Positions 48,701 to 59,488 of a stretch of 64,000 bases of DNA are shown piece by piece; within the stretch, counting starts at the first letter, position 1; every line of letters begins with the position of its first letter. Made by a program: the position numbers and the translations under genes. The stretch lies in NCBI GenBank assembly GCA_013397845.1, contig VZTG01007876.1:57221-121220 (forward strand). Direction: 5' to 3'. The DNA is from Melanocharis versteri. Its lineage: Eukaryota > Chordata > Aves > Passeriformes > Melanocharitidae. The notes below the pieces were generated by a model. It ran no database searches. It had not been told where the DNA came from and saw nothing but the letters and a program-made list of their open reading frames with translations.

Positions 48701-49881
48701 ATCCTTCCCATGGTGTGTGTTGTGCAGCTCCTACACATCTCAACAGCCTATGTGTGATGTCTTTGCTGTTTTTAGTGTCAGAGGGAGAATCCACAGGCAT
48801 CTTATCTGGGAAGAGCTTCAGGGAATGCTGAAGGGACCCAGTGATGTCCTGGCTGTGTGTAATGACTGCAGAAATTCACTGGCCTCAAAACTGAAAGAGA
48901 AGCGAATGCTCCAAAGAAGATAAAGTCATGTTCTTTGGAGGCAAGGAAGGAAACACAATTTGATACTTGCTGCAGGTATCTTGAGACTTCCAGCTCTCCT
49001 AGCACATGGAGGGAAGATGGGATGGTGGATATCTACGGCCTGATTTCTTGGAGTCTTTAGACAGGATCCTCTGCTGACCCAGCCCGGGGGTGGCTTTGAG
49101 TGGAGCTGTCCTGAACTGAGGATCTGTCCCACACTGTGTGTTTATCGCTTAATACCAGGAAAAGAAAAATTTCTCCAGCAGTTTTCCTGCCAAACAACTC
49201 AACTAAAGGGAAAATTTCCTTCCCTTCTGTTACCAGAAAATTCCCTCCTCCTGAGATCTCTCCTGCACTCCCTGCTTTCACAGAGGATCATTTGACTGAC
49301 CCAGGCAGTGAAACACTGCCCTTGATTCACAGCAAACAGGGCTTTTCTGGCTCAAGAGGGGCAGGGCTGCCCAGCCCAAGCCTGCTCCTTCTTACAGAGC
49401 TCAAAGACCCACGGAGAAGCAGGAGGTGGAGGTCAGGCTCGGGTGCTGGGAATCCCTTCAGCACATGAGGCTCTTTGAAAGCTCATGGTGGGCTGGGCTG
49501 AGCTGGGAAACCCAGAAGCAGTGCCATACGCTGGAGGTGAGAGTATTCAGGACTCCCACACGCACAGAGATGGGAAACAACAGATCCAAGCACTCGGTAC
49601 TGCCAGGCAGAGAAGGCATGAAACAACTGCAGGCTCCTGGCAACCCCTGCAGCTGTAGGGGTGACAAACACGGTGTGCTTTGGCTTCCCCCTTACCTTCA
49701 CCACGGTGACCATGCCCTCGTTGGTGACCGGGTCTGTCCGGATGGTGAAGTGGCCGGAGGGGTCCCCGCTGATGATGCGGTAGATGGCATTCCAGTTGGG
49801 AGAGTGGGGCTGGTCCCGGTCCATCACCGTCAGGTTGGCCACCACGACCTCCACCCTGTTCTCAGGCACTTCTCCTGAATA
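27512..49881 (-). CDS. CDH4: CDH4 (R-cadherin), 3' half of the gene, exons 9-16
   Basis: Classical type I cadherin, a single-pass plasma-membrane protein. It mediates calcium-dependent, mainly homophilic cell adhesion and is linked to actin through catenins. Eight minus-strand exons with GT/AG borders join as 186+254+143+234+234+140+165+207 nt, an open frame of 520 residues and a TAA stop. Visible parts are EC3 to EC5, four membrane-proximal cysteines, a membrane helix, the p120-catenin segment and the beta-catenin-binding C-terminus. CDH4 is preferred over CDH2 because of the tail ending GGGEED, the motif RREKERHTKQ after the membrane segment, VCPCDENGDC before it, and LLTMVLLFVVW within it. 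This fits recalled CDH4 residues; no alignment was run. Vertebrate CDH4 is about 916 residues, so roughly 400 N-terminal residues (signal peptide, propeptide, EC1, EC2) lie beyond base 64,000. No frameshift or stop interrupts the exons. Confidence 0.93.
27719..29080 (-). other. CDH4: CDH4 intron 15
   Basis: 1,362 bases between exons 15 and 16, GT at 29,080 and AG at 27,720-27,719. No repeat or other gene recognised. Confidence 0.85.
29081..29245 (-). CDS. CDH4: CDH4 exon 15: cytoplasmic linker
   Basis: 165 nt, 55 codons, phase 0 at both ends. The acceptor TCACAG ends at 29246 and the donor GTATGT begins at 29080. The peptide starts DYDLSQLQQPE and includes the variable stretch TMDHVLNKTPGVRR. 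It then has ERPIGAEPQYPIRP and PHPGDIGDFINE, which leads into the catenin-binding tail. The variable stretch differs clearly from CDH2 (which has a VEPDAIKP-type sequence) and fits CDH4. Confidence 0.94.
29246..31093 (-). other. CDH4: CDH4 intron 14
   Basis: 1,848 bases. The part at about 29,300-30,010 is strongly AT-rich and free of recognised repeats; the rest is mixed. No other gene recognised. Confidence 0.85.
31094..31233 (-). CDS. CDH4: CDH4 exon 14: end of membrane helix and juxtamembrane p120 site
   Basis: 140 nt: two completing bases plus 46 codons, ending in phase 0. The acceptor GCTGCAG ends at 31234 and the donor GTGAGG begins at 31093. The join with exon 13 gives Thr, so the helix reads through LLTMVLLFVVW into the stop-transfer MKRREKERHTKQ. 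The cytoplasmic start LLIDPEDDVRDNILKYDEE then GGGEEDQ is the conserved juxtamembrane region that binds p120-catenin and controls cadherin turnover. Confidence 0.95.
31234..35387 (-). other. CDH4: CDH4 intron 13
   Basis: 4,154 bases, GT at 35,387-35,386 and AG at 31,235-31,234. It holds one CR1 fragment next to the donor and an AT-rich stretch at about 32,800-33,870. No other gene recognised. Confidence 0.85.
35128..35366 (+). mobile_element. CR1 3'-end fragment in intron 13, antisense to CDH4
   Basis: Very close to the avian CR1 consensus as I know it: GAGCAGATATTAGGAGGAAA, then CACAGGTTGCCCAGAGAAGC, then CAAGGCCAGGCTGGACAGGG, then TTGGAGCAACCTGAGATAGT, then CCCTTCCAACCCAAAGCATT. The tail TTTTGTGACTCT ends about 20 bases from the exon 13 donor. 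Orientation is opposite to CDH4. Confidence 0.93.
35388..35621 (-). CDS. CDH4: CDH4 exon 13: end of EC5 and most of the membrane helix
   Basis: 234 nt, phase 1 at both ends. The acceptor CTCCAG ends at 35622 and the donor GTGAGT begins at 35387. The peptide starts GDYAQLSLRIMYLEAG and continues DVPIIVTDSGNPP. The sequon NTS and then VCPCDENGDC provide the other three EC5 cysteines. Next comes a glycine/alanine-rich entry to the membrane, AAAGLGTGAIIAI, and a hydrophobic run ending IIILL. CPCDENGDC resembles CDH4, where CDH2 has a CQCDSNGDC-like form. An antisense CR1 fragment starts about 20 bp beyond the donor. Confidence 0.95.
35622..36670 (-). other. CDH4: CDH4 intron 12
   Basis: 1,049 bases, the shortest intron seen here. 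The part at 36,200-36,600 is AT-rich. No repeat or other gene recognised. Confidence 0.85.
36671..36904 (-). CDS. CDH4: CDH4 exon 12: EC4-EC5 junction and EC5
   Basis: 234 nt, phase 1 at both ends. The acceptor is CGCGCAG, ending at 36905; the donor GTAAAT begins at 36670. The peptide starts GIPPASGTGTLQIYL, then DINDNAPELL, the canonical DxNDN calcium linker between EC4 and EC5. EC5 follows with QICEKP, the first of four membrane-proximal cysteines, and two sequons, NIT and NWT. It ends TRLN with a split Gly codon. Confidence 0.94.
36905..40862 (-). other. CDH4: CDH4 intron 11
   Basis: 3,958 bases of mixed composition. No interspersed repeat, RNA gene or extra exon recognised. Confidence 0.8.
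40863..41005 (-). CDS. CDH4: CDH4 exon 11: EC4 core
   Basis: 143 nt: one completing base, 47 codons, one leftover base. The acceptor CTGTAG ends at 41006 and the donor GTGAGC begins at 40862. The peptide opens YSKLSDPANWLNI, a signature of CDH2/CDH4 EC4. It contains the sequon NAT, the calcium-site motif LDRES, and ends AADN before the split Gly codon. It was found by eye in the gap between neighbouring exons, being short and lacking an internal Met start. The context and both joins leave little doubt. Confidence 0.92.
41006..44138 (-). other. CDH4: CDH4 intron 10
   Basis: 3,133 bases. No interspersed repeat, RNA gene or extra exon recognised. Confidence 0.8.
44139..44392 (-). CDS. CDH4: CDH4 exon 10: end of EC3, start of EC4
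   Basis: 254 nt: 84 codons plus two bases. The acceptor TTTTAG ends at 44393 and the donor GTGGGA begins at 44138. The peptide starts AVDYEMNRAF, completes EC3 and crosses the EC3-EC4 linker, DVNEAPYF. That linker is the cadherin calcium motif with the usual second Asp replaced by Glu; as I recall, human CDH4 has the same feature. EC4 opens with KLIRLEEGVPTGT and a DPDR calcium loop. The last two bases (AG) join the first base of exon 11 to form Arg. Confidence 0.93.
44393..49695 (-). other. CDH4: CDH4 intron 9
   Basis: 5,303 bases containing one old CR1 fragment near 46.5 kb. No other gene recognised. Confidence 0.8.
46480..46588 (+). mobile_element. Diverged CR1 3'-end fragment in intron 9
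   Basis: GGTTTTAGGGACATGGTGGA, then ACAGTTGGACTTGATGATCC, then ATGATTCTTTGATTCTGTGA follows the CR1 3' consensus with many changes, so it is an older copy. It is antisense to CDH4. Confidence 0.85.
49696..49881 (-). CDS. CDH4: CDH4 exon 9: EC3, first part
   Basis: 62 codons, phase 0 at both ends. The acceptor AG is at 49883-49882 after a pyrimidine-rich stretch; the donor GTAAGG starts at 49695. The peptide begins YSGEVPENRV, the calcium-site start of EC3, and ends GMVTVVK. It contains the sequon NLT and the strand motif DRDQPHSPNWNA typical of CDH2/CDH4. A second AG lies six bases inside the exon, but using it would break the expected phase-0 join; 186 nt is the size I recall for the CDH2 equivalent. 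This is the most upstream coding exon found. Exon 8, which should end with a DVNDNPPEF-like motif, was searched for between 50 and 64 kb and not seen. Confidence 0.92.
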
Positions 49882-52800
49882 CTGCAAATGGAGGACAGGA
49901 GTGGTCACGACAGGAGCTTTCTGTCCATCCCCGCACCTCCCTCCCCTCTCCCTTCCACTCCTGTGCCCACTGGGAAGCCAGTCCCATGAAGAGGACCATG
50001 GAGTTATACGTAATGAGCAACACATCTCTTCCTCAATTCTGGTTTTCCTGTTTTTTTTCCTTTGAGTATTTTCCCAAAGCCTAACTTCACCTCTCAGCCC
50101 AAAGGAGAACAAATCCGCTATCGTGCAGCCACTGCACAAGATTCAGCAAATGCTCCATGGAATCCAACAAAAAACATTTCTGATATTCTTGGTCAGTTAC
50201 AGCAACCAGAGAGTTAATTGTCAACAGCAGGGGAAAATGGCAGACTAAAATGTCTAAATTTTTTAGGATGACTATCTCCATTTATACCCAGGTATTTTGC
50301 CTCACTCAGATTTCAGTGATGGCATTTTATTGCTTCTTCAGTGATTTTACTTCATTTTATTTCTTTCTTGCCCCTGATTTGATTTTGTCTCATTATTTGA
50401 AGTGTTTTTTGTGATTTTGCCACAGCCTTTCCTGGTACTTAATTCTCTCATTTAGCACTGATTTCCATGGAGCCTGTCCCGTTCAGGCACATCCTGACAC
50501 ATTAACTGCATTCTTTCCTGCTTTCCAGTCCCTGATTTATCTCATGGCTGATCAGGGATCCTGGCCTGTGAATACTTCCAGTGTTTGGGGCTCAAAAGCT
50601 GCCAGGAAGACACATTCCCAAATTTTCAACTGTCCTCATGTCTCAGCACTGCCTATTAGCAGCACTAGCAAATCAACACTCTGATTGACATATGGCAAAT
50701 TAAACACTGGGGAAACGCCGGGAGCGGCTGGCTCGGAGTCTGCAACTGAAATCCTGGCCCCAAACTGCAGGAGCAGAGCACTTCTAAAATCTGGCCTTTG
50801 GTGTGCACAAATGCCAGGTTGTGTAAATGATAATAAATCATTCCTTTGTTATCACAAGAGTCTGCTTCCCCTCCTAACGCATCCCCATCCACTGGCATCT
50901 CTCCGTTACGGATGCTTGTATTTAGTATATATTATTTCACTGCTGACAGCAAAAATATTCAATCTGCCTTATGTTAATGTGAATTTAAATTTGCCCTTTA
51001 GTGGCATCCTCAATGGCATCTTGCCCTCTTTTCTGCTATGCACCTGTCCTAAACAAGTTTTCATTAGTGAATGCAGATGGCATCTCTTTCCAGCCATGCC
51101 GAGTGGTGGGGAAGAACAGTGGGAAGCTGTAGGATAATTCTTATTCCACTACATGCTACAGCTCTTCTTTTCTCTTTATTTCCCCTGATTTCACTTGTTC
51201 TTTACCCATTCTCTTGCCCAATTTGGAGTCTCTGCGGCACACAGCTTAAGCAAGGGAAATATATGGAAATTTATCAAAAGCCTCTTGAAAAATCCATTAG
51301 ATTATGTCATATGTACACTCTACTATCAACCTTGTCTGAACTGAAGGAGATTAGTTAAACAGGATCATCTCTTCCTAAATCCACACTAGTTATTGCCCAT
51401 TACATTAAATTAATGTTGTATGGCACGGCAGCAGTGACAAGCTGATGAGCCCCCAGCTTTTTCAGGCTGCACTGCAGACAACAAGGTATCATATTCTAAT
51501 TCCAAAGGAGTTAAACACTCTGTGAAACTATCTCAAATCTTCAACCCAGGACCACAGATTTTGTCTGTCACTCCTAGGCTTATGCCCCGCAGAACCAAAC
51601 AGAATTAAGTCATCAAGAACAAACCATCAGCTGTATTTAACCCATTTAAGAGGGCCAGCCCTATATGATCCCTGAACACTCCCAGTAGGTCACAACCCAA
51701 GGGCTGCCAGTGAGTTTGGGTTGCATGGAAAAGTCCCACACAACAGATTTTACAGCAGCTCCTCTAGCAGCCATCACAACACCTGTTTTCAGCCCACAGT
51801 GACAGAGCTTACACATTTTAAAACATGAGGTTATATTAAAAATCATAAATACACAAGCACATGCCAATATAAAGCCTGGAGGAAGATGACAGCAGCCTAT
51901 AAAGCTTTTCCACTGGGATAAATACCACAATGCTCAGCACATCCTGGGCAGTCCAGGAGTTCACGCACTTGTTGTTGGCCTCTGTTAAATACAGTTAGGA
52001 AATTATCAGTCCTAAGCAGCATTGAGAGTGGATATTGCTTACTGTGCTTATAAAGCAAAGTATTTTTCTGATCAGAACAGAGCACCTTCACTGGAATCAA
52101 AGGAGCCATCCAAAGCTATTCAGGGTAAAAAGCAAATCTTGGAGAGATGTGCCATGAAGAAAAGAGTAATTTTCATCAGCTACAGATCAGCAGCTACTGG
52201 GAATTCAAACTGGAGTCTGCCTTTCCTCCCTCTCACACTCCCCCACTATCATTATTATAGGTAAATGCTGTAATGTGTATTGTCCACAATTGTCTTTACC
52301 TTTAATAAAATTAAGTAATGACATTAAATTACACCTGCTAAAGGAAGGATGGCAGCTCAAAGCTACCCACACTTCTTTAATGTCATTCCCTCCCTACCCT
52401 GGAGTAATTCAGGATAATGAACATCTTTCACTATGCTGCTTTCCAGCATTCCCTCTGCTCTAAGTTCTCTTTCATAAGATTACAATTGATTTTCAAATAA
52501 AGAGAAGTATATCTATTCAAACAAGGTAAAACAATGGGCAGTGGAGGAGCTGCTGGAGTAAACACAAGATTGATAAAGCAGTGCTTGACCTATACCTGTA
52601 GCATTTACTCATATTCCCCTGTATTTCATTTAGCTTCACTTTCAATTGTTGCATTTGAAGTCCTTAATTTCCAGAGAATTTTTAGAAGACCATTCACAAG
52701 GATTTCTATGGCCGATTGTTACACACTTCCCTTCTCAGATAAGGATTCATTCTGAAAATGCCATGTTCTTAAAAAAAATGGAAAGAATTCATTCTGATTT

Positions 52801-55800
52801 TTGGGTTCGTACTAAAACTGGTTAATCCCAGAATTTGTCTTTTGTCTCATTTGGACCTGACAGCACATAAACACATAGACAAATATCATTCCGGAGGAGA
52901 AAGGGATTGATGTGGGGAACAAATGATGAATTCACACAATGACTTGACTTTGTGCAATAAATCTGGAGTCTGGGCAGTGAAGCCATGCACAGCTGAGTAA
53001 AACCAATTAGCTACTGCAGCCACTCCTAGGGAGGTGTGGGATTGAGACAGATGAACACAAAGATAATTATTCAGGCTTCCTTCTAAAGGGAATTCCTTTT
53101 TTTCCAATGTTCTTACTTTTTTCCCTGGCTGGTTTTGCTAAAAAGCTGTGAAGGCAAAGACTTGTTCACAGGAATGTCTGCAGGAAAGATCTTTCTGTTG
53201 TCTCCAAGATTCGCTAATGACGACACAACATTTGTTCCAGGCAGCGGTGGTTTCTGAAGGCTGAATTGCCTGGACAAATAGTGGTTTGTGACCTAAAGCT
53301 ATGGATTAACAGAAGAATAAGGGCATCTCAGCCCTCTTATTAGACTCCCAGCCCTTCCCCTGACAGCTATGACTGCTGCAAAGTGCTGAATCTCCTCTCC
53401 AGGTCCCTTAGGCTGGGAGGAACTGAAATGAGAGTGGGTGCAATGGTGGTGGGGAGGCCCATCCCTCCCCAGTGCCTGCTGCCAGCCTGCCCCATGAGGC
53501 TCTGGAGACGAGGTGATGAGCAGCCAAGGATCCCAGCACTCCGGGGGCTGCACTGGCTGAATAAAACCCGCAGCTCCTCACGCTTCAGGGCATCCACCCA
53601 ACCCTGTGTGGGCATCCCAGGCAAGGGTTCACCTTTTCTGCACGGTATTTAACAAAGATGCTCGAAAAGCAGGCAAATTAATAAACAACTGCAGTCTGGT
53701 TGCAGCAATCTGTGTAAAATGGGGGAAAAAAAAAAAGATGAAAATCTCCTAATAAATCATTAATTGTGATGTGCCTGCCCAACTGAAGCACGGAAACAAG
53801 AAAATGCCATCCTAATTGATTGCTTCTTATTCCATCTTTATAGGCCTGCATTTTTTATTGTGGGGGTTGAATAAGCCCAGAGGGGTAAAAAACCTCTAGA
53901 TTGTACTCTGCGTATCTGCCAGCTTGATATTTAGATCAATAACACTCTTTCCCCACCATGCCCCCCCCCCAACTCCTACTACTGGTAATTTAGCTTTTCT
54001 TCCTACCAGACTAATTGCTGTTTTCTTAAGCCTTCCTATCAATTCTGTGACCTTTAATTTCCAATATCGTTGGCTGTAGGGATGGCTGTGCTGGGGCTGG
54101 GAGTTCTCCCAGCCCCTCTGTGCCACTCGGCTCAGCTGCTGTGACAGTCACACAGGCACTGCCAGGGTCTCCCTCCACTGTGTGCAAAGGAGACCATGAG
54201 CTGGCTCAAATCCCCACAAAACCCCTGTAAAGTCAGCCTTATTTTGAAAGTCAGGCTTTGAGGTGCTCATTTCTGGTTTTATTAAACCACTCTCTCCAGT
54301 GAGGTCTCGAGTGGTGACCACCGGTGTCCTCACTCCTTTTTGAGGCTGCTCTGCATTACACCAGCCAGCAGCCCCTCCAAAAACCTCCGGGCTGTTGTTT
54401 TTCCAGGCTCAGGCTCTCCTGCACTGCAGCATCCCTGCTTCAGCATCACATCCACGTGGATCTGCTCCACAGCCCATCCACGTGTGCTTTCACACCCTGC
54501 TGTCACGGTGCTCCCTCCCAAAGGAACTGCCCGGGCTGCAGGCACTGCCCCGTGGGGCTCAGCCAGGAGCCAGCCTCGCCCAGCCCAGCCAAGGAAGTGC
54601 CCGACAACGAGCCCACCAGCTCTGAAAAGACGCTTTGGAAGTTTTGCCCTTGTCCTCAGCAGTTTGTGCTGTTAAAGCACCTCACCTGCCTGCAAAGGAG
54701 CCCCCAGCTCTGTGCGTGGTGTGGTGGAGACAAGGCACCCAGCTGCTCTCAGGGAGTTTGTGCAGGAAGCCTGAGTGATGCTCAGCGTGGTCCGTGCGTG
54801 CTGGTTTCTTCTTCTTCGGGCGAGTTTGAAAAACAACAGCAAGCCTTAAAGTTTGGCACTTCTGAAGCTGATCTCAGGCTGGAGCACAGACAACCTCTGT
54901 CGTGTTCCTGCCACAGGTGACAGCCACTGGATTTACGCTTTGTCTTTACTGGTGTTATTTTTTCAAAATCTTGAGTATTGACTAATTTTGGATCAATATA
55001 TAAGTTTTATTCTTTGAATATGAAGACAAAGCTGGAGCAGAGGAGAATAAAGCAATACCCTCTCTTTCAGAAGCAGCAAAAGAAAACCCTCTCACTTCAG
55101 ACTCTGGTGTGAGGAAGGAACGTGTAGGTTTCACCTTGGTTCAAAGACTCTTTGAGTACTTGCCAGGAGTTCAGAGCACATAATAGTAAAAGGATATTAA
55201 AAAAAAAAAGTAGTTTGCATGTCTAACAAAGAGCACTAATTTTTTTTTTCATTATCAGATGTTACATTCTTTTGATAGCATGAAAAGATGCTGCAGAAAT
55301 GATTACACAAGACACCATTCTGCTGCAAGATAACCATTTCCAAATAAATATATCTTAAGAAATGAGGTTTGAAGTTTGCATAGAAATTTAGATATTTTAT
55401 AAAAATGCACTAGAACACAAAGGAACTTTTTACAATGTTCATATAAAAGGTTTAAAAAGAGATTAAAATTATGTCCTTGGAAGGCATATAGCCTTGTCAA
55501 GAAAAAAAATTCTACATTAACCCCGTGTAGGAAAGTTGTACTTTATCTCTATTTTAAAGGCTATAAAGAACCATTTTAATCAACCTACTTGACTTTGGGG
55601 ACTTGCACATCTCACTGAAACTCATGGAATCTGGCACAGTGTGGTTTCCAGAGCACAAAAGCCTTTAATACGTAAACCGACACTCTTGTACATTCAAATC
55701 CTGATACTATCTCCTTGTTAGGAACTCAAATTGTGAATTTATCCAAAATGGGATCTCATCTCGTCTAAATGATGTAGCCTTTGCAACAGTGACCTTTAAC

Positions 55801-57650
55801 AATGGTTATACCCAACAATGAAAGATTTTATGTCAGGAGCCAGTGGAAACAATATACATTAAAATTCTGATCTGATAGAACAGCCCTTTATTTTTCAGTT
55901 TTAGACAAGGATCCTTTGAACATTTCATTTGCTCTCTCATCTAACATACCTTTGTTTCTTGCCCACGGAATGAACAGCAGGAAAAGGTGGCTGCTACTTT
56001 TCTGCAGACTATTTAATTGTCAGGTGTAATTAGTAATGCTCTCTTTAAAATAGAGACATAGATTTCAAAACAGCTGGAACTGCCTACAAAGCCTCATTCT
56101 TAAAAAACCCCTTATATACATGCATTTATATAACAGAACACTTTTGCACAGACACATCATGGCTTTACAGTGCTTGACAGCCCTATGCTTCCCTTCATCA
56201 GCAGAACCAAAGGCTGAAGTGACTTGCCTGTCTCCCGAGGCAGCTGCAGAACGGGCTGGAGCCGTGCCCTGCGCTGGGGCAGAATCCTGAGAACATCATT
56301 AATTCATGTGTTACTTGATAAATCCATTAGGTCAGCCTGGATTAGCCTATCGATCTCCCCAGTGCATTGTCACAGAGCCCTGTGATCCTCGCTGAGCTGC
56401 TGGGATGGAAAAGCCCCCGGCAGGCCGGGAGGGCTGGCCGGGAACTGGGATGAGCTGGAGCCCAGCACGGCTCTTCCCAGGCTCTCAGCTCCACTGGGGA
56501 GCCCGAACAGGTTTGTGTGGGCTGGGGAGAAACAGGGCAAAAGAACAACCAGCTGGGGAGCTCCACCACCCCGAATCAAACCACCACTGTTTTGGATGCC
56601 CTGAGCTCGAATTGCCAAAGCAGTGCCCCCTGCATGCCCCACCACGGCACAGAGGAGCTCTCCAATGTACTTCTACTCGCTAAAACAACCAGCTCCCAAC
56701 CAACTAGAAGAGGATGCAATTAATTGATTTGTTGGCACGTCAGGCCTCGCATTTCCTCCTCCTCCTGCAAACTGCAAAGCAGCAAATAACCACGCTGCTT
56801 GGAACAACACCCTGAAAAAATGATTTTCCTGATTTACATGTAAACCAGAGCAGCAAAAATTCCGTGAGAGAGCTCAGCTCCTAGGTGAGCAAAACATACT
56901 CCACAGGTCTGGCTCTGTGTCTCCTGGTGAAATGTGTCTAGGAGGGGATGTTTCAATTCAGGCACCTGTAATAAAGTTTCATAAAGAAGGGCCTTAAGCT
57001 GGTAAGTCTGGTTTAGGATTTTCTTATTAACTGCCCATTCCTCATAATGAGTTTTTAATTTAATTTTTTCAGATTTTAAGGTGTATAAAAGCTGCTCATG
57101 TGCCTCTGGGATCTCAAGATGGGTATTTGGGAAAGGAAGAATTTTGAGAGTACTGAAACTGATTTTTTACATATACTATAATCCTGGTAATTGAGATTTT
57201 TAACAAGTTTCCTGTGCAGCACAGCTCAGCCCATCTGCACACTGACTCCTGCTCAAACCTCCTCTGCACTGCAATTGAGATCTCTGTTATTTCCAGATTA
57301 GTCTCAGAATTAGCACACAGGGGGTTTTTGTTTTTTTTTGTAATGAGCAGATTGGAACTCCATCATCAGGCACTGGAAGACCCTCTGGTCTGGCAATAAA
57401 AAGGGTTCCTGACTGGACAGAGCATTCTTGTTGGAGAAAGCCACTGAAGCAGGTGTTTTATTCTGGAAGTGTGGTTTATTCTGTGGGTTAAAGACATGAA
57501 CTTCTGCACTGGTGCCACAGTGGCCAATTTTTTATGCCCTTACTGGTGCTTAAAATAGAGTGGTAATATCTGCCAGTGGGGTGAGAACCTGTACTCACAG
57601 GAGATTTGTGCCAGGGTTTCCACAGGAAAGGACGGAGTCTCTAAAATCTC

Positions 57651-57735
57651 AGAATTACAGAATGGATCGTGTTGGAAGGGCCCTTTAAAGGTCACCTAGT
57701 CCAAGTCCCTGCCACCTTCACCTAGGTGAGAATCT
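57651..57735 (-). mobile_element. CR1 3'-end fragment in intron 8
   Basis: CAGAATTACAGAATGGATCG, then GTTGGAAGGGCCCTTTAAAG, then GTCACCTAGTCCAAGTCCCT is the reverse complement of the CR1 tail. It is in the same orientation as CDH4. Confidence 0.85.
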
Positions 57736-59232
57736 GGCATTCTAGAGAAATGCTCGTCTGCTTACAGTAACTCAGAGCACAGAAAAGACTAAATTAAATG
57801 CTGTGCAATTAATCAGCCTTGCCATGAAAAAGAGGCTTCTTGCTGAAATTTTGTTTACAACATTTCCTGTGGAATGGAGCAGAGAAATGCAGTGAGAAAC
57901 ACGGAATATTGGGTCAAAGAAGAGATGGAGTCACTCTACACTTGTAAATTCAGGAAAGAAAACAATATTATTTCTCCTTTTTTATTTTTTAGCAATTAAA
58001 ACCTGTTATTGCACTATGCTGAACAGTAAGAAAAACTCTACCATGCTGAAGAAAACTTTGTGAAACCTTTCAACCATTCTCTGATTTTAACTGCCTGTTC
58101 TCTGTGTTGTGACCCTTTCTTCCACAACTCGGAAGCTTTAAGACATCCTGGACAGTTAGAAAGATTTGATAAGAGAAAACTCACAGCACTCCCAAATCCT
58201 TTGCTAAATCTCCTTTTTTCCCCCCCAGCATGTCACTAAAGATTTCATAAGTGAAATGTACTTAATGAAATTCCAGATGTATATCCTCTTAAAATGACAG
58301 CCCTCAGAAGCAACTGTTTTTAAGGCAACAGAATACTGAAGAATTAAAAACCTGCCGACCCAAGGAAGTCAGCCAACCTCAGCAGGGGATTTATTTCAGT
58401 GCCTTCCAATAACGGAGTCACAGAATGTATTTAAATTTCTCAGCCTCACACCAGTGCCTGAAATGCTGTGGACTTTTAAGATAATGAAGTAATCCAGCAC
58501 AAGTGGGTGTTTGCCTGGGACATCTGGCAGACATGGACATGCCAGGGCTGTGTGGACATCCAGCCTAACCAGGATGGTGCTGGGTGCCTACATTCAGACA
58601 GCTGAATTGGGGTCTCCAAGGCCAGGTCTGGGTTCAGGAGGAGAATTAGGATATTTCATAGATAACCAAAAGCAGAAAGAGGCACAAAATCTACAAGAAA
58701 CCATTCAAATTTCAGGGAAATGCTACAGGTGGAAAAATGTCAGACAAGAAACGTGGGTAGATATGTGATATAGGAGCATCATTGTCTCGTTTCTCCTTGA
58801 AATTGTAGCCTGACTGACACATCAGAGATGATGGGAACAGCGTCTGATCCCCACACAGATCTGGTGGTGGGGCCCACGGCCATTTCCGTGGCAGCACAGC
58901 ACAGAGTAACAAGGGCATTTCCCTCTGACACCTCCTTTGACTCCAGAGATTCAGTGACACGTGTCCCTGTCACACCTCACTGCACACAGGTAGCTCACAC
59001 CTGCCTGGACCCTCCTTCTCCCCGGAAAAGCACGGGGTGGGGATGTGGTCTGTGGCTTCTCTCTCTAGATCCTGCACTGATTGAGCAGGGGAGGAGAGGG
59101 AGGAGAGAGATCCCTGCTAAATGAGACACTGAACCAGGAGACAGCTCTGCCAGATGCTGCAAATGAGAGGGCTCATGACAAATGGGGGACGGCGAGCGAC
59201 GGCTGATGGGCGCTGCCGTGGGTTGTCTGTGC

Positions 59233-59330
59233 TCTGATAATATTATATGACATTATAATATTAATTAAAGTTTTATAATCATATTATTATTAATATAATC
59301 ACATTATAATACTAATTAGAATATTAACCC
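59233..59330. repeat. AT-rich block with a hairpin
   Basis: About 100 bases of nearly pure A and T. At 59,238-59,263 the arms TAATATTAT and ATAATATTA flank an eight-base loop, a perfect nine-base-pair stem. Further ATTATAAT words could pair in other registers. Confidence 0.85.
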
Positions 59331-59488
59331 GGCTGCACAAACCTGCAAACCAGCAGGTCAGAAAGCCAAATGTCAACCCAACTGGTGTGTCACACACAGG
59401 TATTGTCACGTACCCCCACAGGGCCGATGTGCCACTCACCCCCTGAGTGCCAGCTGCTGGAAGCACTGCACAGGCAGCAGGGCCTCGT

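Noticed and set aside
27512..49881. Assignment to CDH2 (N-cadherin) instead of CDH4
   Set aside because: The GGGEED end, RREKERHTKQ, VCPCDENGDC and the variable exon 15 stretch fit CDH4; CDH2 differs at each of these places.
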